This document shows positions 14,677 through 26,429 of a stretch of 64,000 nt of DNA, one piece after another. Each line of letters starts with the position of its first letter. The first letter of the stretch is position 1. The notes beneath the pieces were generated by a model. It worked only from the letters and a program-made list of their open reading frames with translations, had not been told where the DNA came from and searched no databases. The stretch covers positions 62,001 through 126,000 of the forward strand of contig QZCP01000557.1 in NCBI GenBank assembly GCA_003956705.1. The letters run 5' to 3'. The position numbers and the translations under genes are program-made. Source of the DNA: Brevipalpus yothersi. Its lineage: Eukaryota; Arthropoda; Arachnida; Trombidiformes; Tenuipalpidae.

Positions 14677-17550
14677 TTCTGTAACTGCATCCTGTACTCT
14701 CTTGTGTGTGATCCTCAATCCGCATCATTCTCTCTCTCACTTGGTTTTTTCCTTCATCAACCAAATGGACTTACCGATTCGTTTGTATGTCCTCCTCTTC
14801 ATGATCACAGCATCCCTGTGATCATGCTGTGGTTTCCGTCCAACAGTGGCTATATCCGATTGACCGAAGAGCCTCCTCATCAGTGCATCACTAGCTCACT
14901 TGCTCACCGCCAACTGCCACCCACTTGCCGCACTTGAGCCAGCCAGTAAGCCAGCTTGTGGTAGTTAGTGATGGTGTGGACTCGGATGCGAGCATCCTTG
15001 ATCCAGCATCACTCAATTGCTAGATACATCTCTCATTCTCTCCCCATAATCACCACCCAAACTCTATCCACCCACCGTGATGCACTCGCACAATTCTCCT
15101 CCTCTTTTATCCGATTCCACATCGGATCACGCCTTACTTATGGCCGCAAATTATGCAACAAAAGGGTAACATAATCAGATTCAAGAAGTTACATCAGAAT
15201 CATCAATTCAACTTCCTTTCTCTCACTCTCTCACTCTCTCACTCCATCATCATTCCCATGATCCAAATTTAAATTATCTTCATCAATGATGATGATGGAA
15301 TAACTTTTACTGTGGTCACAGGAGATATTATCATTATTATTGGCCAATCTCCCATGATACATACGCACCTTCATTTTACCATATTCTCTCTCTCTTCGGA
15401 GACTTCTTCGAAGATTTTGTTTCCTGGGTCCACACGCTGATGGTATTCCTTCAGTTACTGGGATCACATTTTGGGGTAACTTATTTTCCAGATGAAAATT
15501 AACTTGATTGCGGATGGTATCATATTGCATGGTCAAAACTCGATGGTCCAGCAAGAGGCTGTACGAATGCCTTCAACGCCTTCTCTTATTGGCCTGATGT
15601 CTTCTTCCTCCCACAGCATGATCAAACTTGGTATGGAATCATTCGGGCATCATTCAGCCATCACTTGTGTGTGTGTGTGTTACATAAATATATATGACCA
15701 TAAGAATCGATAGACTGGTGATGTGAACGATGGCATCTTGGTAGAGCAATTTGCATCGAGCGGAAATATGTACATACATATATGAATGCATTCAGCTTTG
15801 TAGATTGAAATTCCATCATCATCAATATCATCATCAGGAGAGCAGGTTGATAAGTTTAGTCATATGTTCTATATACATGTATATGATGCATTCCAAATTT
15901 TTTTATTACTCAATTTTGGGATACACCTATTCACAAGTGTCCTGATGTGACAATTTCCTTCCACCATTATAATCATGATGATTCTTTGTGTGTGATGTAA
16001 GTTATTCCGGGATGATGCAAATTATTCCCTACCTCGCTTACTGGAAAGGGAAGTCATGAGAGATGATAAATTTTGATTGATAAAATTTGCCATCATTTCC
16101 TTTACTCTGGAAATTCATGGACTCACATTGTAATAAGTGAAGCTTGATGAGTATTAGAAAAAAATGTGTGTATTTCTTTGGTATAAAGGAAATGCTAGAC
16201 TGAATCAGACTTTTAGTGTTCAAAGGTCATCAAATTATCTAACACACAAGTAATTGGATTGATCAGGATTGAGGATCGAAAGAATCGCTTCTCACCTCTC
16301 ACAATTATTCCTCTCTCACCTTGCATGTTTCCATTTGAGTTCTCTCTACAATCTTTTTACCTGTATTCATTCATCTTTTCGATGGATTGAATTTATTGCC
16401 ACCAGTTTCACATAAAACTGTTAATTGTCTTACACATTATTCAATTCAACAAGAATGATTCTGGTAATAGTAAGTCAACTTTTATCCACGATTCTGGGTG
16501 ATTCTTATCCCACCAAAAAGAAGTGCAAAAGATGGAAACGATTTTGGCGAAACAAGATCACAAGTGAAGATAAGCTATTTTAATGTGCCTTGATTGATTT
16601 TTTTTCTTACTGTAATTCTTAACACTTATGAATAAATTGCATGATACAATATCATGGAAGATTCTTGTTGAGATGTGTGTATTATTTTTCCCAATTTTTA
16701 TTACCTCTTCAAGTTCATCCATCGATTAAACAGAATGAATGTAGAATAAAATCGTGAGGAATCCAATCTTTATATTTATGTGTTCAGCTCTCAGAACTTT
16801 CTTGCATGATTATTCTCGATCAGAATACACTCATTTTGTCCTTTTATTACACACTTGATGAGGAAGCTAAGAGTTACATGCTGATTTACACACTTTGCAA
16901 TAGTTTTTATCTTTCAAACTGTATACATTATCATCCTGAAAGTTAAGATGCTAATGAGAGCGTCAAAATTGCCACCTAATTTTCCAGAATTTGGGGACTC
17001 GAGATTCATTCAAATGTTAATTTCAGTCTTAGATAAGTGTCTGATGGATCAAAAATTGAAAAAATTTTGATTTTGATTTCATATACACAATTTTAATCCA
17101 AAAATTTTAAGGTTCAAATTGATTGAGCTCCAAAAAATATTCTACACTTGTGTTGGGATCTCAATTTTCACTCTTTCGATTATCCACAAGGTTTGCGAGA
17201 ATAAAAAAGCGGAACTTTAATCAGAATCGAAATGGAAGCCCACTATTAGGATGTCAAAAGTATATTGATCACAATTGATTGTAAATACCTTCACCTTATG
17301 ATGTGAATAACATGCTCATACGCTTATCCAAGTGCTTAGTAGAATCAAGATTCAGCCTACTTTACAGTGATCCTTCAAAATCACGAATGTTTCACGAAAT
17401 GATGAACATCTGAGATTGGTTGAAATTGAATTTTGTCACCGATTCTTGTTGTTGCTTCAAATCCATTCATTTACTTTGGACATCCACTTCTATTACTTTA
17501 CCACTATTTACTTCTGGTTCATCTAACCTGCTTACTGAGTCCAATCAGCT

Positions 17551-17553
<3 letters not shown>

Positions 17554-17597
<44 letters not shown>
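17554..17597. repeat. (CT)n microsatellite
   Basis: Perfect CT run of 44 bases. Confidence 0.95.
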
Positions 17598-17601
<4 letters not shown>

Positions 17602-19252
17602 CCTATTATGAGTGATGATATTTTAGCTTCAGGCTATTCCAGACCATATTTGTCGATAAAATTCACGCTCATCACAAATGGAAAGTAGCCGAATAAAAGG
17701 CTAAAAAGTATAAGAGTATGTGTGTACAAAAATTGTGTACCAAATCAAGTGTACCAAAGTTTTTTCTTCTGATCATCGATCTTGATTGTCGATTCATTAT
17801 GAATCAATGAATCTTTTCCCACACACACACACGAGATATATTTTTCTCTCTCATTGCATGATCCTTTTCCTCTTCTCCTCATTCCAGCATTCTGGCCAAT
17901 AGATTCTTTCCGATTTTTTGGAAAAGTTTTCACGCACACAGCACTCAATCAACTGGGAATCCTCATCTAATGTCCAATTGCTAACTGTAGCCACACACTA
18001 TCTTGTGGCCCCACATGAATACAAGTGAAAACTTTTAGCTTCATGAATGGCGATGTGGTAGTAGTCTCTCTTTCTCTCTTAAAGAGCCATCGAGTCTGTG
18101 TTTATGGGTGGAGATGTGATCTGAAAGGCCACCAGAATGGCTGTTAGGGTGCGAGAATCAAAGCGACTTGGAGAGAGAGAAGATCTTAAGACATTTTGTG
18201 AAAGAGGCCAGATAAATCGACGAAATGATGGCCATATAAATACGATGGATGCTTACAGGCTATCTTCGTGCCTGAATTGTTCTCTTCCGATAAATTGGTC
18301 TAATGAATTGATCAAACATTGTACCGGGGATCAGTAGGAATAAAGCTTATATTACAAGTTCTTTTCATTCTCTCTCTCTTTCTCTCTCTCCTCTGGCCTC
18401 AGGCAATATCGATGCTTCGGTGGACAATAAAGTGAAATTACCATCGGAGCTTCAAAAATTAAGCTAAACGATTGATCATTTGACTTTCATCCTCTTCTTG
18501 CATGCTTCAACTTGACGTACTCACTGTGAACTTAGCGTATATGTTTAATTGAAAATGGTTTGAAAGCAAAAATTTTTCTCAATGACAGTCGCAAATCACC
18601 TTCGATACGCCTAATTATTTTACCAATATCAAGGCCATATGTTCTTATCTTCTTGTCCATTATATTTTCAACCAACAATTGCCACTTCCGAATCGTGATC
18701 CAGAGCAAGTGGGAAGAATGATCACTATTTTGATTGTTACTCGGACTGCTGTTACTACTCTCACTTTTCCGCCTTCTATTCAAAGCATTTTTTATCGTTT
18801 CCATTCATTTATCTATGGAATTTAAGCATCCGATTGGCAGCTATTTTTTGGCTACCTTCGAAGTGGAAACACTAATCTATTCTATTGCGTGATCATGATT
18901 GTTTATTCACCATCAAATACACACCAACACAACGTCCAACACACTTACTATCATAAATACTTTTGCTTCCAGGTTATTTGAGCTTTCACAACCACAAAAT
19001 GTGTCCGATTTTGATGGACTCTTGACGAGATCGCGTTTGGCGGGAATTCTCATTCTGTGAGTGTACCTTAAAATTCATAATCGGCCATGGAAAATAAGAG
19101 AGAGAGCAAAAAAGTGACCATCAAACGGAGAATGATAATGGAAGTATGATTTAGTTGTGGAAGGATGTTAGTTCATTTCTACTGATTGTAGATAGCCGAG
19201 AGGAGAGAAATGAAACTGCTGATTGAGTAAAAAAACCATATTCTTAATAAGA

Positions 19253-19256
<4 letters not shown>

Positions 19257-19301
<45 letters not shown>
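19257..19301. repeat. (GA)n microsatellite
   Basis: Perfect GA run of 45 bases. An ATC/ATG-rich tract that encodes a His/Asp-rich spurious frame follows at about 19400-19440. Confidence 0.95.
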
Positions 19302-19303
<2 letters not shown>

Positions 19304-20870
19304 AAACTGAGGCAAAAGTGATCCAAGGTCCATCCAAGTGATGGTGGTGGTCAACATCCTGGATGAAAGGGAAAAGAAGGAACAAGTGATCATTCAGCAA
19401 ACTTGTGTGATCATCATCATCATCATGGCAATGATTGTGAGGTGATGATGCGAGAAGAGATGAAGGGATGAAAGAGAGAAGTAAAAGAGAAAGTTGATAA
19501 AAGGTATGCTCAAGGAATGTGAACAAGTGAAATAATGTAGCATGTTTGGCTTGGCTGAACACTATCGACTATTTCCGATTGAATTCCAATCATCAACTGA
19601 TCTCTCTCCAGACTAAGTGTGCGAAGGTGGCCATTCCATTTCATTCACACAATCGGACTGCTTCTTTTTCTTCCTCGGCAGCCAATTGATGAGCCCGTTT
19701 AAGGTGAATCTAATCGATTGCATGATATTTTTTGGGCGCTCTATTGGCCGCTCGATTGTGGCCGTCAGCATCCACATTGATTTCGGAGGCAAATAATAAA
19801 GATTCACCAGAATGAAGTGGCCGATTCATGTGTGTGTATACGAGAAAGAGAGAGAGAAAAATATATGTATACACTGTTATATTTTACCTGCCGGACATAC
19901 GGTGTATTGTATTCTCGGCGGTCAATTCAAGTGATCATTCATAAAATGAAGTGAGCCGGGTAAGGGTCATCAGCAATTGAGAAAGAGAGAGAGAGAAAAG
20001 ATATTTGTGGAAGATAAAATTTGCCGCTCATTTAGAGTCGTTGATGGAATCATCACACTCACAGAATGCTTCTTCTTTCTCCGAAATTGATCACAGTGAA
20101 TGATGCATGGCTGTATACTTTTTTTTAACACCGCTTCGGCCTATGTGTGAAAAGACGGAAAAAGATGGGCCACTACGAGTATTACCCAACATACTGTCCG
20201 GTCAGCGACTTGCAAGTCATAGTTGCTCTTTTCTCAATTACATTATATAACGTTTAAATTTTTCTTTCTCTCTCTCTTACTGATGTTGACCAAGGTGATG
20301 GAGAGCTTCTCTTGGAATTTTGGCTCTCTTTTTTTCTTAACTATTAAGTGACATGCGATCAAGAAAAGGCACTTTGAGAGAGAGAGAGAGAAAAGTCCAG
20401 CATATTTTCGGTTTGCCCGTTTCTTTTCCCAGTTAGCCATCCAAATTTCACATTATAATGAGGCTCGTATATTCCTCACTTTATCTCGGGTATCCTTCAT
20501 GGTGCGTTCTTTCTCTTTTCTAAGAAAAATGCTACCCCAAAGACTTTCTTTTATGCCTGGATTTTCTCCAACCAGAAGGAAGAGAAACGAAGAGAGAGAG
20601 AGATGAAAGTGAAAAAAGACGACAAATAATAGAAATGATCAGGTAAAAGTAAATGAGTTAGGAAAAGTGAGATGATAGAAGAGTCCAAGAAGATTGGAAA
20701 AATCTTTCACTACTACTACTGCTTTAGCTTCTTATTTTTCTTCTTCCTTTCTTTCGTCTTCTTCTTCTTCTTGGAGGAGCCTTTCAATTTCAAGCTAAAC
20801 TTGATCTTATTCATCGCTTTATTGGTCTCTCTCTCTCTCTATTCCAAAATGCCGTTTTTTACTATTAGAA

Positions 20871-22150
20871 CGATGATTCCTTGTAAATAAAAGACGGTCG
20901 TTTTTCCGTTTTGACCTCACTTGTGTGTGTGTGTTGTGTGTATGAGTGTTTTAGCTTCCAAAGGTTTCTCTTATTTTTTTTCCTCTTCTATCATCCTCCT
21001 CTTCTTCATCATTTTCTCCTTCTTCCACAGCCATTGTGTGTGTGTTGCCATCAATGATATAATGACAATCTACTGTGAGAAAGAAAGTGGAAGATGAAAG
21101 AAGGCAAGAAGAAAAAATTCATTATTTTGTCTCACCAAATGAATGGTCTGAATTTTGGTGAATGAAAAAAGAGAAAAGAAGCGTGTGTCGACCTCCTGGA
21201 AGTGTGTGTGTATGTGTTTTTTTGGCCAGTCCATTTCCACTTCAATTTATAACTGACCACAACATTATCCACACGACATTTTATAAAATTTTCCATCTAT
21301 TTGATAAGTGATCTTAGGGGGTAGAGAGTGATGCAGAAAACTGCTCCACAATTCTGTTCAGTAAGGTCAGCATTTTTTCGACTAACAGATAGAAAAAATA
21401 TTCATATCAGTGAGAAATGCTCTGGAAAAGTTTCCATAGTATTTCGACAACAGATAGGAAAAAAATAAGTGGCCTCAAAAAAGAACAATAAAGGAAAGAA
21501 AAAAATTTTAGAAATTATTATTTCTCATATATTTTTCCTCTTCTACTCGAAAAGCTCCTTAAATTTAGTTTCTCTCTCTCTCTCTATCTTAGGAATTTTC
21601 ACGGTTGATGCACCTTTCCGCTCTCTCTTGTTCATTCAATTTGATGATAATAGTTGTGTGTACGTGTGTGTCTGTTGAATCTGATCGAAATGACCATCAT
21701 GGACGGAGGCCAATTTGTGCCTCCAAATTGACATGGGCTGAACAATGCTTTCCATCTCTTCTCTTCTCTCTCTCTTTTCCAAGTTCCGAGAGTGGGCCGA
21801 AAAAAAAAGACAAGAGCCCATCGTTCATGCTTACCTTCTCTCTATCTCCGCCATTCTGTTGTGTTGCTCACAACGATTTGACCGAAAAGTGGCCTCGTGT
21901 GCTTGCTCGCGGCCTGCCACTCATCATCCAAGAGAGACGGAGATTGATCATCCATCCTTCATTTGGTCCTCTCTCTCTCTTCCTCTCTTCCTCTCAATCG
22001 GCTGTCCAATCAATGGTACATTAATTGATGGTCAGACCATTCTTTTCACCCTCTCTCTCAATGGGCAACATTGACGAGGCGTTGGTTGACGATCAGGGCC
22101 ATTCCAGGTAAGATGGAAACGTTGTAAAGATGAGAACGATGTCTAAACCG
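20871..22150 (+). repeat. Left block of the duplicated unit, copy 1; possible untranslated exon
   Basis: The parts 20871-21210 and 21868-22150 match 27723-28265 in unit 2, and 21937-22090 also matches 30470-30610 in unit 3. The block ends in ccag followed by gtaagatgg at about 22108, a strong 5' splice-donor-like junction. In unit 2 the same spot reads ccagataagatgg, so the donor GT is lost there. A short frame reading INGTLIDGQT is kept in units 1 and 2 and partly in unit 3 (INCTLIDGE), but the frames around it differ and no protein family is recognised. It may be an old 5' exon or an unrelated repeat carried along. Confidence 0.5.
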
Positions 22151-23967
22151 TCGATGATGATGACGATGATCATCATCATCTATCAGATGAACAAGACAAG
22201 AGAAAGAGAGAGAGAGAAGTGATGATGAAGAGAGAAGCGAGAGAGAAAAAAATCAAAAGCTCTGATGGTGACGATAATCTTCTCGCCTTCGAAAGGAATA
22301 CTTTGAAGCTGCTTGTATTCAAACACTTGGATCCTTAAATGCTGTGTGGATTCTTGTTACAGTCAAAAAGTGATGCTGCATAGTTAGCCTGGTGTATGTG
22401 TGGTTATATTTTTTTCTTCTTTGCACAGTTAAAGCCAATGAGACAGTGTATTGCCACTATTCATCTGATTACGTCAACTGATCTTCTCTTCATTCACTTG
22501 GTGGATAGAGTGGAAGATTATCGAATTCTTGGACGGATATAAGTGGTTGGGAGTAGGCAGAAGATGGCAAGTTGATGTTGAGAAAAGGATTCCAAAGTGT
22601 TTAGACAGATTTTTTTATTCTCATTCTACTGTCCCTTCAAATGACAACTAGCCCGATAGATGGATGATAATCTCAATTGAATGATATTTGCAAGACAATG
22701 CTGTTACTGTTCAGTCTGATGGTGGGAAGAGATGGCAAAAAAGAGCAAAAGGAGAAGAGAGATGATGAAAGATGAAGGAATAAGATTCGGTTGATGAGGA
22801 AGAGAGAGGAGGAAAAAAAGATAGGGAGGAGAAGAGAGGATCAACTCTCATGTCGTAACTTGATGTCGATTACTGTCATCATATCGGCTTTTTATGGGCC
22901 TAGCTTAACATCGACATGGATGTAGATTGAAACTTGATTTCCGAGCCACTTATAAGTATCAACAGGCAAGTGATAGTAGCTTTGAGCAACATTTTTTCCC
23001 TCCTCTCAGCATCCGTCCTTATTTCGACCATCTGAAAAAAAAGAGGAGAGAGATCAAATAAATGAAGATGCTTATCCGTGTGAATAAGAAGTATGCCAGT
23101 CACACTTATCGGTTATGACATGTGGAGTCCGAAATGATATGTTTTGATCATGACAACTGATTATGTCCATCATTTGACCACTGATCACACGTAGAAGGAC
23201 AAAGTGGCCATGTCTTATACCACGTAATTGGTGTATCAGCAACCTACTTTTTTTCAGTAATTCGTTGAATCAATTCATTATATATCACATTCTCAAGCTT
23301 AGATGAACCTTGCAATTCTGGCATGTCAGTGATGAAAAAGTATTAGAGGTGATCATAAGAAGATTTGGTTGGGTAATTACCGGAGAAATGAAATTAGAAA
23401 TATTTTTCCCTTCTCTCTCTCTCGCTTTTTACTTCATGACATATTATCAACAAGACCTTCAGATTTGTTAGTTTGAAACTTTGAAGCTTAAGCATCTTAC
23501 AAATTGCATTGGTTGATTTTTTTTTCTTCACTCACTTTCTCTGTATTCTTTTTTCTTCTCATATGTTGAAATGGAAAATGATTTGATCAACATGTAGCAC
23601 TTATTCATTGTCCATTTTTCTCTTTTTGTGAAGTGTAAATTTTGTTGATCAAACACTTGGCTACCTTCTTCTTATTCCATTGACTCGAGGTTCCCTTTCC
23701 CTTCCATCTTGACCATGGTACAGTCATTGGTGTGTATGAATATTTGTGTGTATCTTTTTATAGGACACATGATGTTCTATGAACACACATTTGAAAAATT
23801 TGAAAGCCCAGCTGAAGGCTTTCTCCGCTTTGTCCAGTCCATTTCATTTTCTCTCTCTTACTTGCTTGCTCGGACAAAGGCTCCCTGAGAGGTAGACAAT
23901 TATGAGGATGTTTGCTTTATCATTGAGAAAAATATTTCAACGCTAGCTGACCTTGTCAAGAGATGGA

Positions 23968-24046
<79 letters not shown>

Positions 24047-24110
24047 CAAAAAATCGATCAGTGAATAAGAGCGAAAGTCCAATCTGAAAGACAAATGAAT
24101 CAAAGTCCGA
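22151..24110. other. Non-coding filler inside duplication unit 1
   Basis: No gene is visible. It contains an ATCATC/GATGAT-rich tract at about 22155-22185, GA-rich stretches at 22200-22250 and 22740-22830, and the (GA)n array at 23975-24041. None of it is found between the matching segments of units 2 and 3, so it is either lost from those units or inserted here. Confidence 0.5.
23975..24041. repeat. (GA)n microsatellite
   Basis: Perfect GA run of 67 bases, inside duplication unit 1 and without a counterpart in units 2 and 3. Confidence 0.96.
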
Positions 24111-24936
24111 TGAATTCTTCCAAATGAACTAGTCATTCGATATTGGACCATCATTTACTTTCATTTGCTTGTCAATAATGTTTACTTTATGAACGTGATT
24201 TTATCATTCTTCTCCTTCACTTGTACTTTCACCTGTTTTCGGACTTCACATGTATCTTATTGGTCTAGAAGAATTAGGTAAAAATACTGTCAAATGCTTA
24301 GGCTTGATGAATAGAAGCTAAATCTAAATCAAAATTAGGATGTGGATTATTTCGATGATGGTCTAAAAAGATTGTTTTAATTCAGATAATTTTTCCACAT
24401 CTTAATGATCGACCATTGATCAAAAAATCAGAACTGAAGATGGAGAAAAAATAGTTCAAGAAAATTTCAGTGAAGGAAAATATTCAAGACCAACTGAGCC
24501 CTCAACTCTTTAACTCCAAAAATGGAAAACATGAATTGAGAATATCCAAAAAGTAACTAAATCCATATTAGAAATCTATAGGGTAATTGAATTTAGCTCA
24601 AAAATCTCTAAATTATAATAAAATTAATTATAATAATAATTGAGCTAAATCAAGAATCCAGATCGTTCTCGGGTCTAGCGGAGGACCTAATCTTTTGTGA
24701 GTCTAGGGTCTCCATCTATTGAGTCTGTTAGAGAGATCGCTAGAGAAAAGAAAATTTTCTTCCCAACGTTTCATGATAAAACTTTGATCAAAAAAATCAT
24801 CTGAATTGGTTATAAATTGAATTTTCTAATGATCAACTGTTCGAGTAAAAAACTACCGTACCGGTAGAGCGAGAATTGTCTCTATTTTATTGAGAGCTGA
24901 GTATTTACTATGAGATCTTGACATAAAACTGGTGGA

Positions 24937-25161
24937 TAATGTGCATAGCAACATGGGATCAGAGAGTAAGAATTTTTTCGTTCCAAACTCTACAACCGTT
25001 AACGGTTATTGATTATCACAAATGGAATATAAATTGCATAAATTTTGCTGAAAAAGTCGATCAACTTGATAAATTCTTCTTGTTCATATCATCAAATGAT
25101 AAGATCATTAGTCTTTGGTCACTTTGTAATCAGGGAAATGAAGCTAAGGGGTGGATTATAC
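24937..25161 (+). pseudogene. GNB1L remnant, C-terminal piece (unit 1)
   Basis: The frame reads the last 70 or so residues of the intact GNB1L at 31402-32463, starting at the residues CIATWDQRVRIFSFQTLQPL and ending near the matching SLWSLCNQ tail. Some residues have changed and the original stop is lost: the frame runs on past EAK to a stop at 25175. Everything upstream in the gene (about 280 codons) is missing, although the promoter-side flank survives at 24340-24420. The last WD40-type blade is therefore all that remains, and no start codon suited to expression is evident. Confidence 0.85.
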
Positions 25162-25165
25162 TGCC

Positions 25166-25918
25166 ATGCTTCTAGTTTGAACTAATTTTAAATGAAATCA
25201 TCAAATGCTTCATGAAATGTTTTGTGATTCATCTCAAAAAGCTTAAAATTGCCTTTCATGCAAACTATTTTACGAAGTTATATATAAAAGCTATTTACAA
25301 ATCTCATCAACTGGAGAGGTATCTTTCTTTTTCACAAAAATTTTTTGCTGATACGATTCTCATTCTTGTTTTCAGGGTCCAATCGATGGATAAACATGAC
25401 AGTCGTGCTGGCTCAGTAGTAGTTTTGATGGCTGTTAGAGAAGAATCAAAAGAATTAATCTCAGAATTAAATTTAATAGTGATGAGATATAAGTTTTACT
25501 TTACCTGTTGGAAGGTCTATTTTAGCATTTTAGCATTTTCGTCATGAATAGTTACTTTAGATATCTTAGGTTATTCTGGTGATTTGAACAAATTTTTTCT
25601 TGTTCTCCCTGACCGGAGAGATCTTTTTTCACAATTACCAGGTGGATTATTTTCATTCTTGATGTCTTTCAATGGTGTTTTTTTGGATGGTGTTTTGCGA
25701 GGAGTCAAAACTGTTCGATTGTGTACCTTTACGGGGAGTTCGACTGCCATCACCCCTGTTCTCATTTTGACTTGAGATTTGAGAATCTTTAACAGGTAAA
25801 TTCAGATGGATACATTCCAGTAGTGGACAATAAACTTTTCCCTGGACCGATTATTTTTCATTTTTCTCTTGAAAAACAAATCAACTAGTTTCAAGAATTC
25901 AGGTTTGTCAACAGACAT
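25166..25918 (-). pseudogene. DONSON remnant with internal deletion (unit 1)
   Basis: Read on the minus strand, it begins with the DONSON start codon (25916-25918). It then covers a decayed exon 1, including the basic stretch LTPRKTPSKKTPLKDIKNEN, and the start of exon 2 (the DWTLKTR region, about 25370-25430). At about 25340 it jumps straight to the 3' end of exon 4. The missing part corresponds to about 32655-33965 of the intact gene, so most of exon 2, all of exon 3 and most of exon 4 are gone. Exon 1 also has frame-breaking changes. The same deletion junction occurs in the unit 2 remnant. Confidence 0.85.
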
Positions 25919-26145
25919 GATGATCATAATATCAAAAGCAGTACTAATTAGAATTGAAGACAACATGTGTGTCACTAATAATAAGTGTGTATTAAGTAAC
26001 ATGTTGCTCTCCAAATTCGAAACATAAATAAATAAACTAATAAACTGATGATAATATCACTAAAAAGTGATAAAATGAACAATGCTGATGATGTTAACCT
26101 AACAGTCGAGAGAAAAAGTTTTATTGTCAAAACTTATGACTCAAA

Positions 26146-26204
26146 AGCGCGCTCAAAAACTTGACAAATGTTCAGATGATGAAAACACAGCTGTCATCTA
26201 GAGG
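26146..26204. promoter_or_regulatory. Conserved segment of the DONSON/BTB divergent promoter, copy 1
   Basis: The intergenic DNA between the DONSON start (25918) and the BTB start (26430) keeps two motifs also found in units 2 and 3. One is agcgcgct (26146-26153), inside tcaaaagcgcgctcaaaaac. The other is gtcatctagagg (26193-26204). The first resembles GCGCGC-type E2F sites and the second resembles arthropod CTCF-type sites; both assignments are inference. Confidence 0.4.
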
Positions 26205-26429
26205 CAAACAGTAATGCGTTATTCTTTGTCAAAAGCCTTTTGACAAAAGGTTTGCAAAACTTATCTGAAAAGTTTTTTACTGAACAGAACTTTGATCTAT
26301 CAAACTGAAAAGAGCTTGAACTAATTCAATTCGTGAATGAATCTTTCTCTGTAATCACTGACGTTTAACTATTTGGTATATTTTGATTGGATATTGTGGG
26401 TGATTGTTTGATTGATTTGTGACAATAAA

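Larger units (their letters stand above)
1..20870. other. Gene-free, microsatellite-rich stretch
   Basis: I find no exon series, recognisable protein domain or RNA gene here on either strand. The open frames are short, mostly made of Glu-Arg or Leu-Ser repeats from GA/CT arrays, or low-complexity Ser/Leu/His frames from CT- and ATC-rich DNA. The stretch holds at least 17 long (GA)n/(CT)n arrays, listed separately, and many short ones such as 5288-5350, 9225-9250 and 10675-10696. Short CA/GT runs and dispersed tgatgat/atcatc runs are also common. It could be intergenic or part of a large intron of a gene outside the window; the sequence does not decide. Confidence 0.6.

Noticed and set aside
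18532..18804. 90-residue minus-strand ORF with Ser/Asn-rich start
   Set aside because: It looks somewhat protein-like but has no recognised domain, no downstream exon and no poly(A) signal; support is too weak to annotate.
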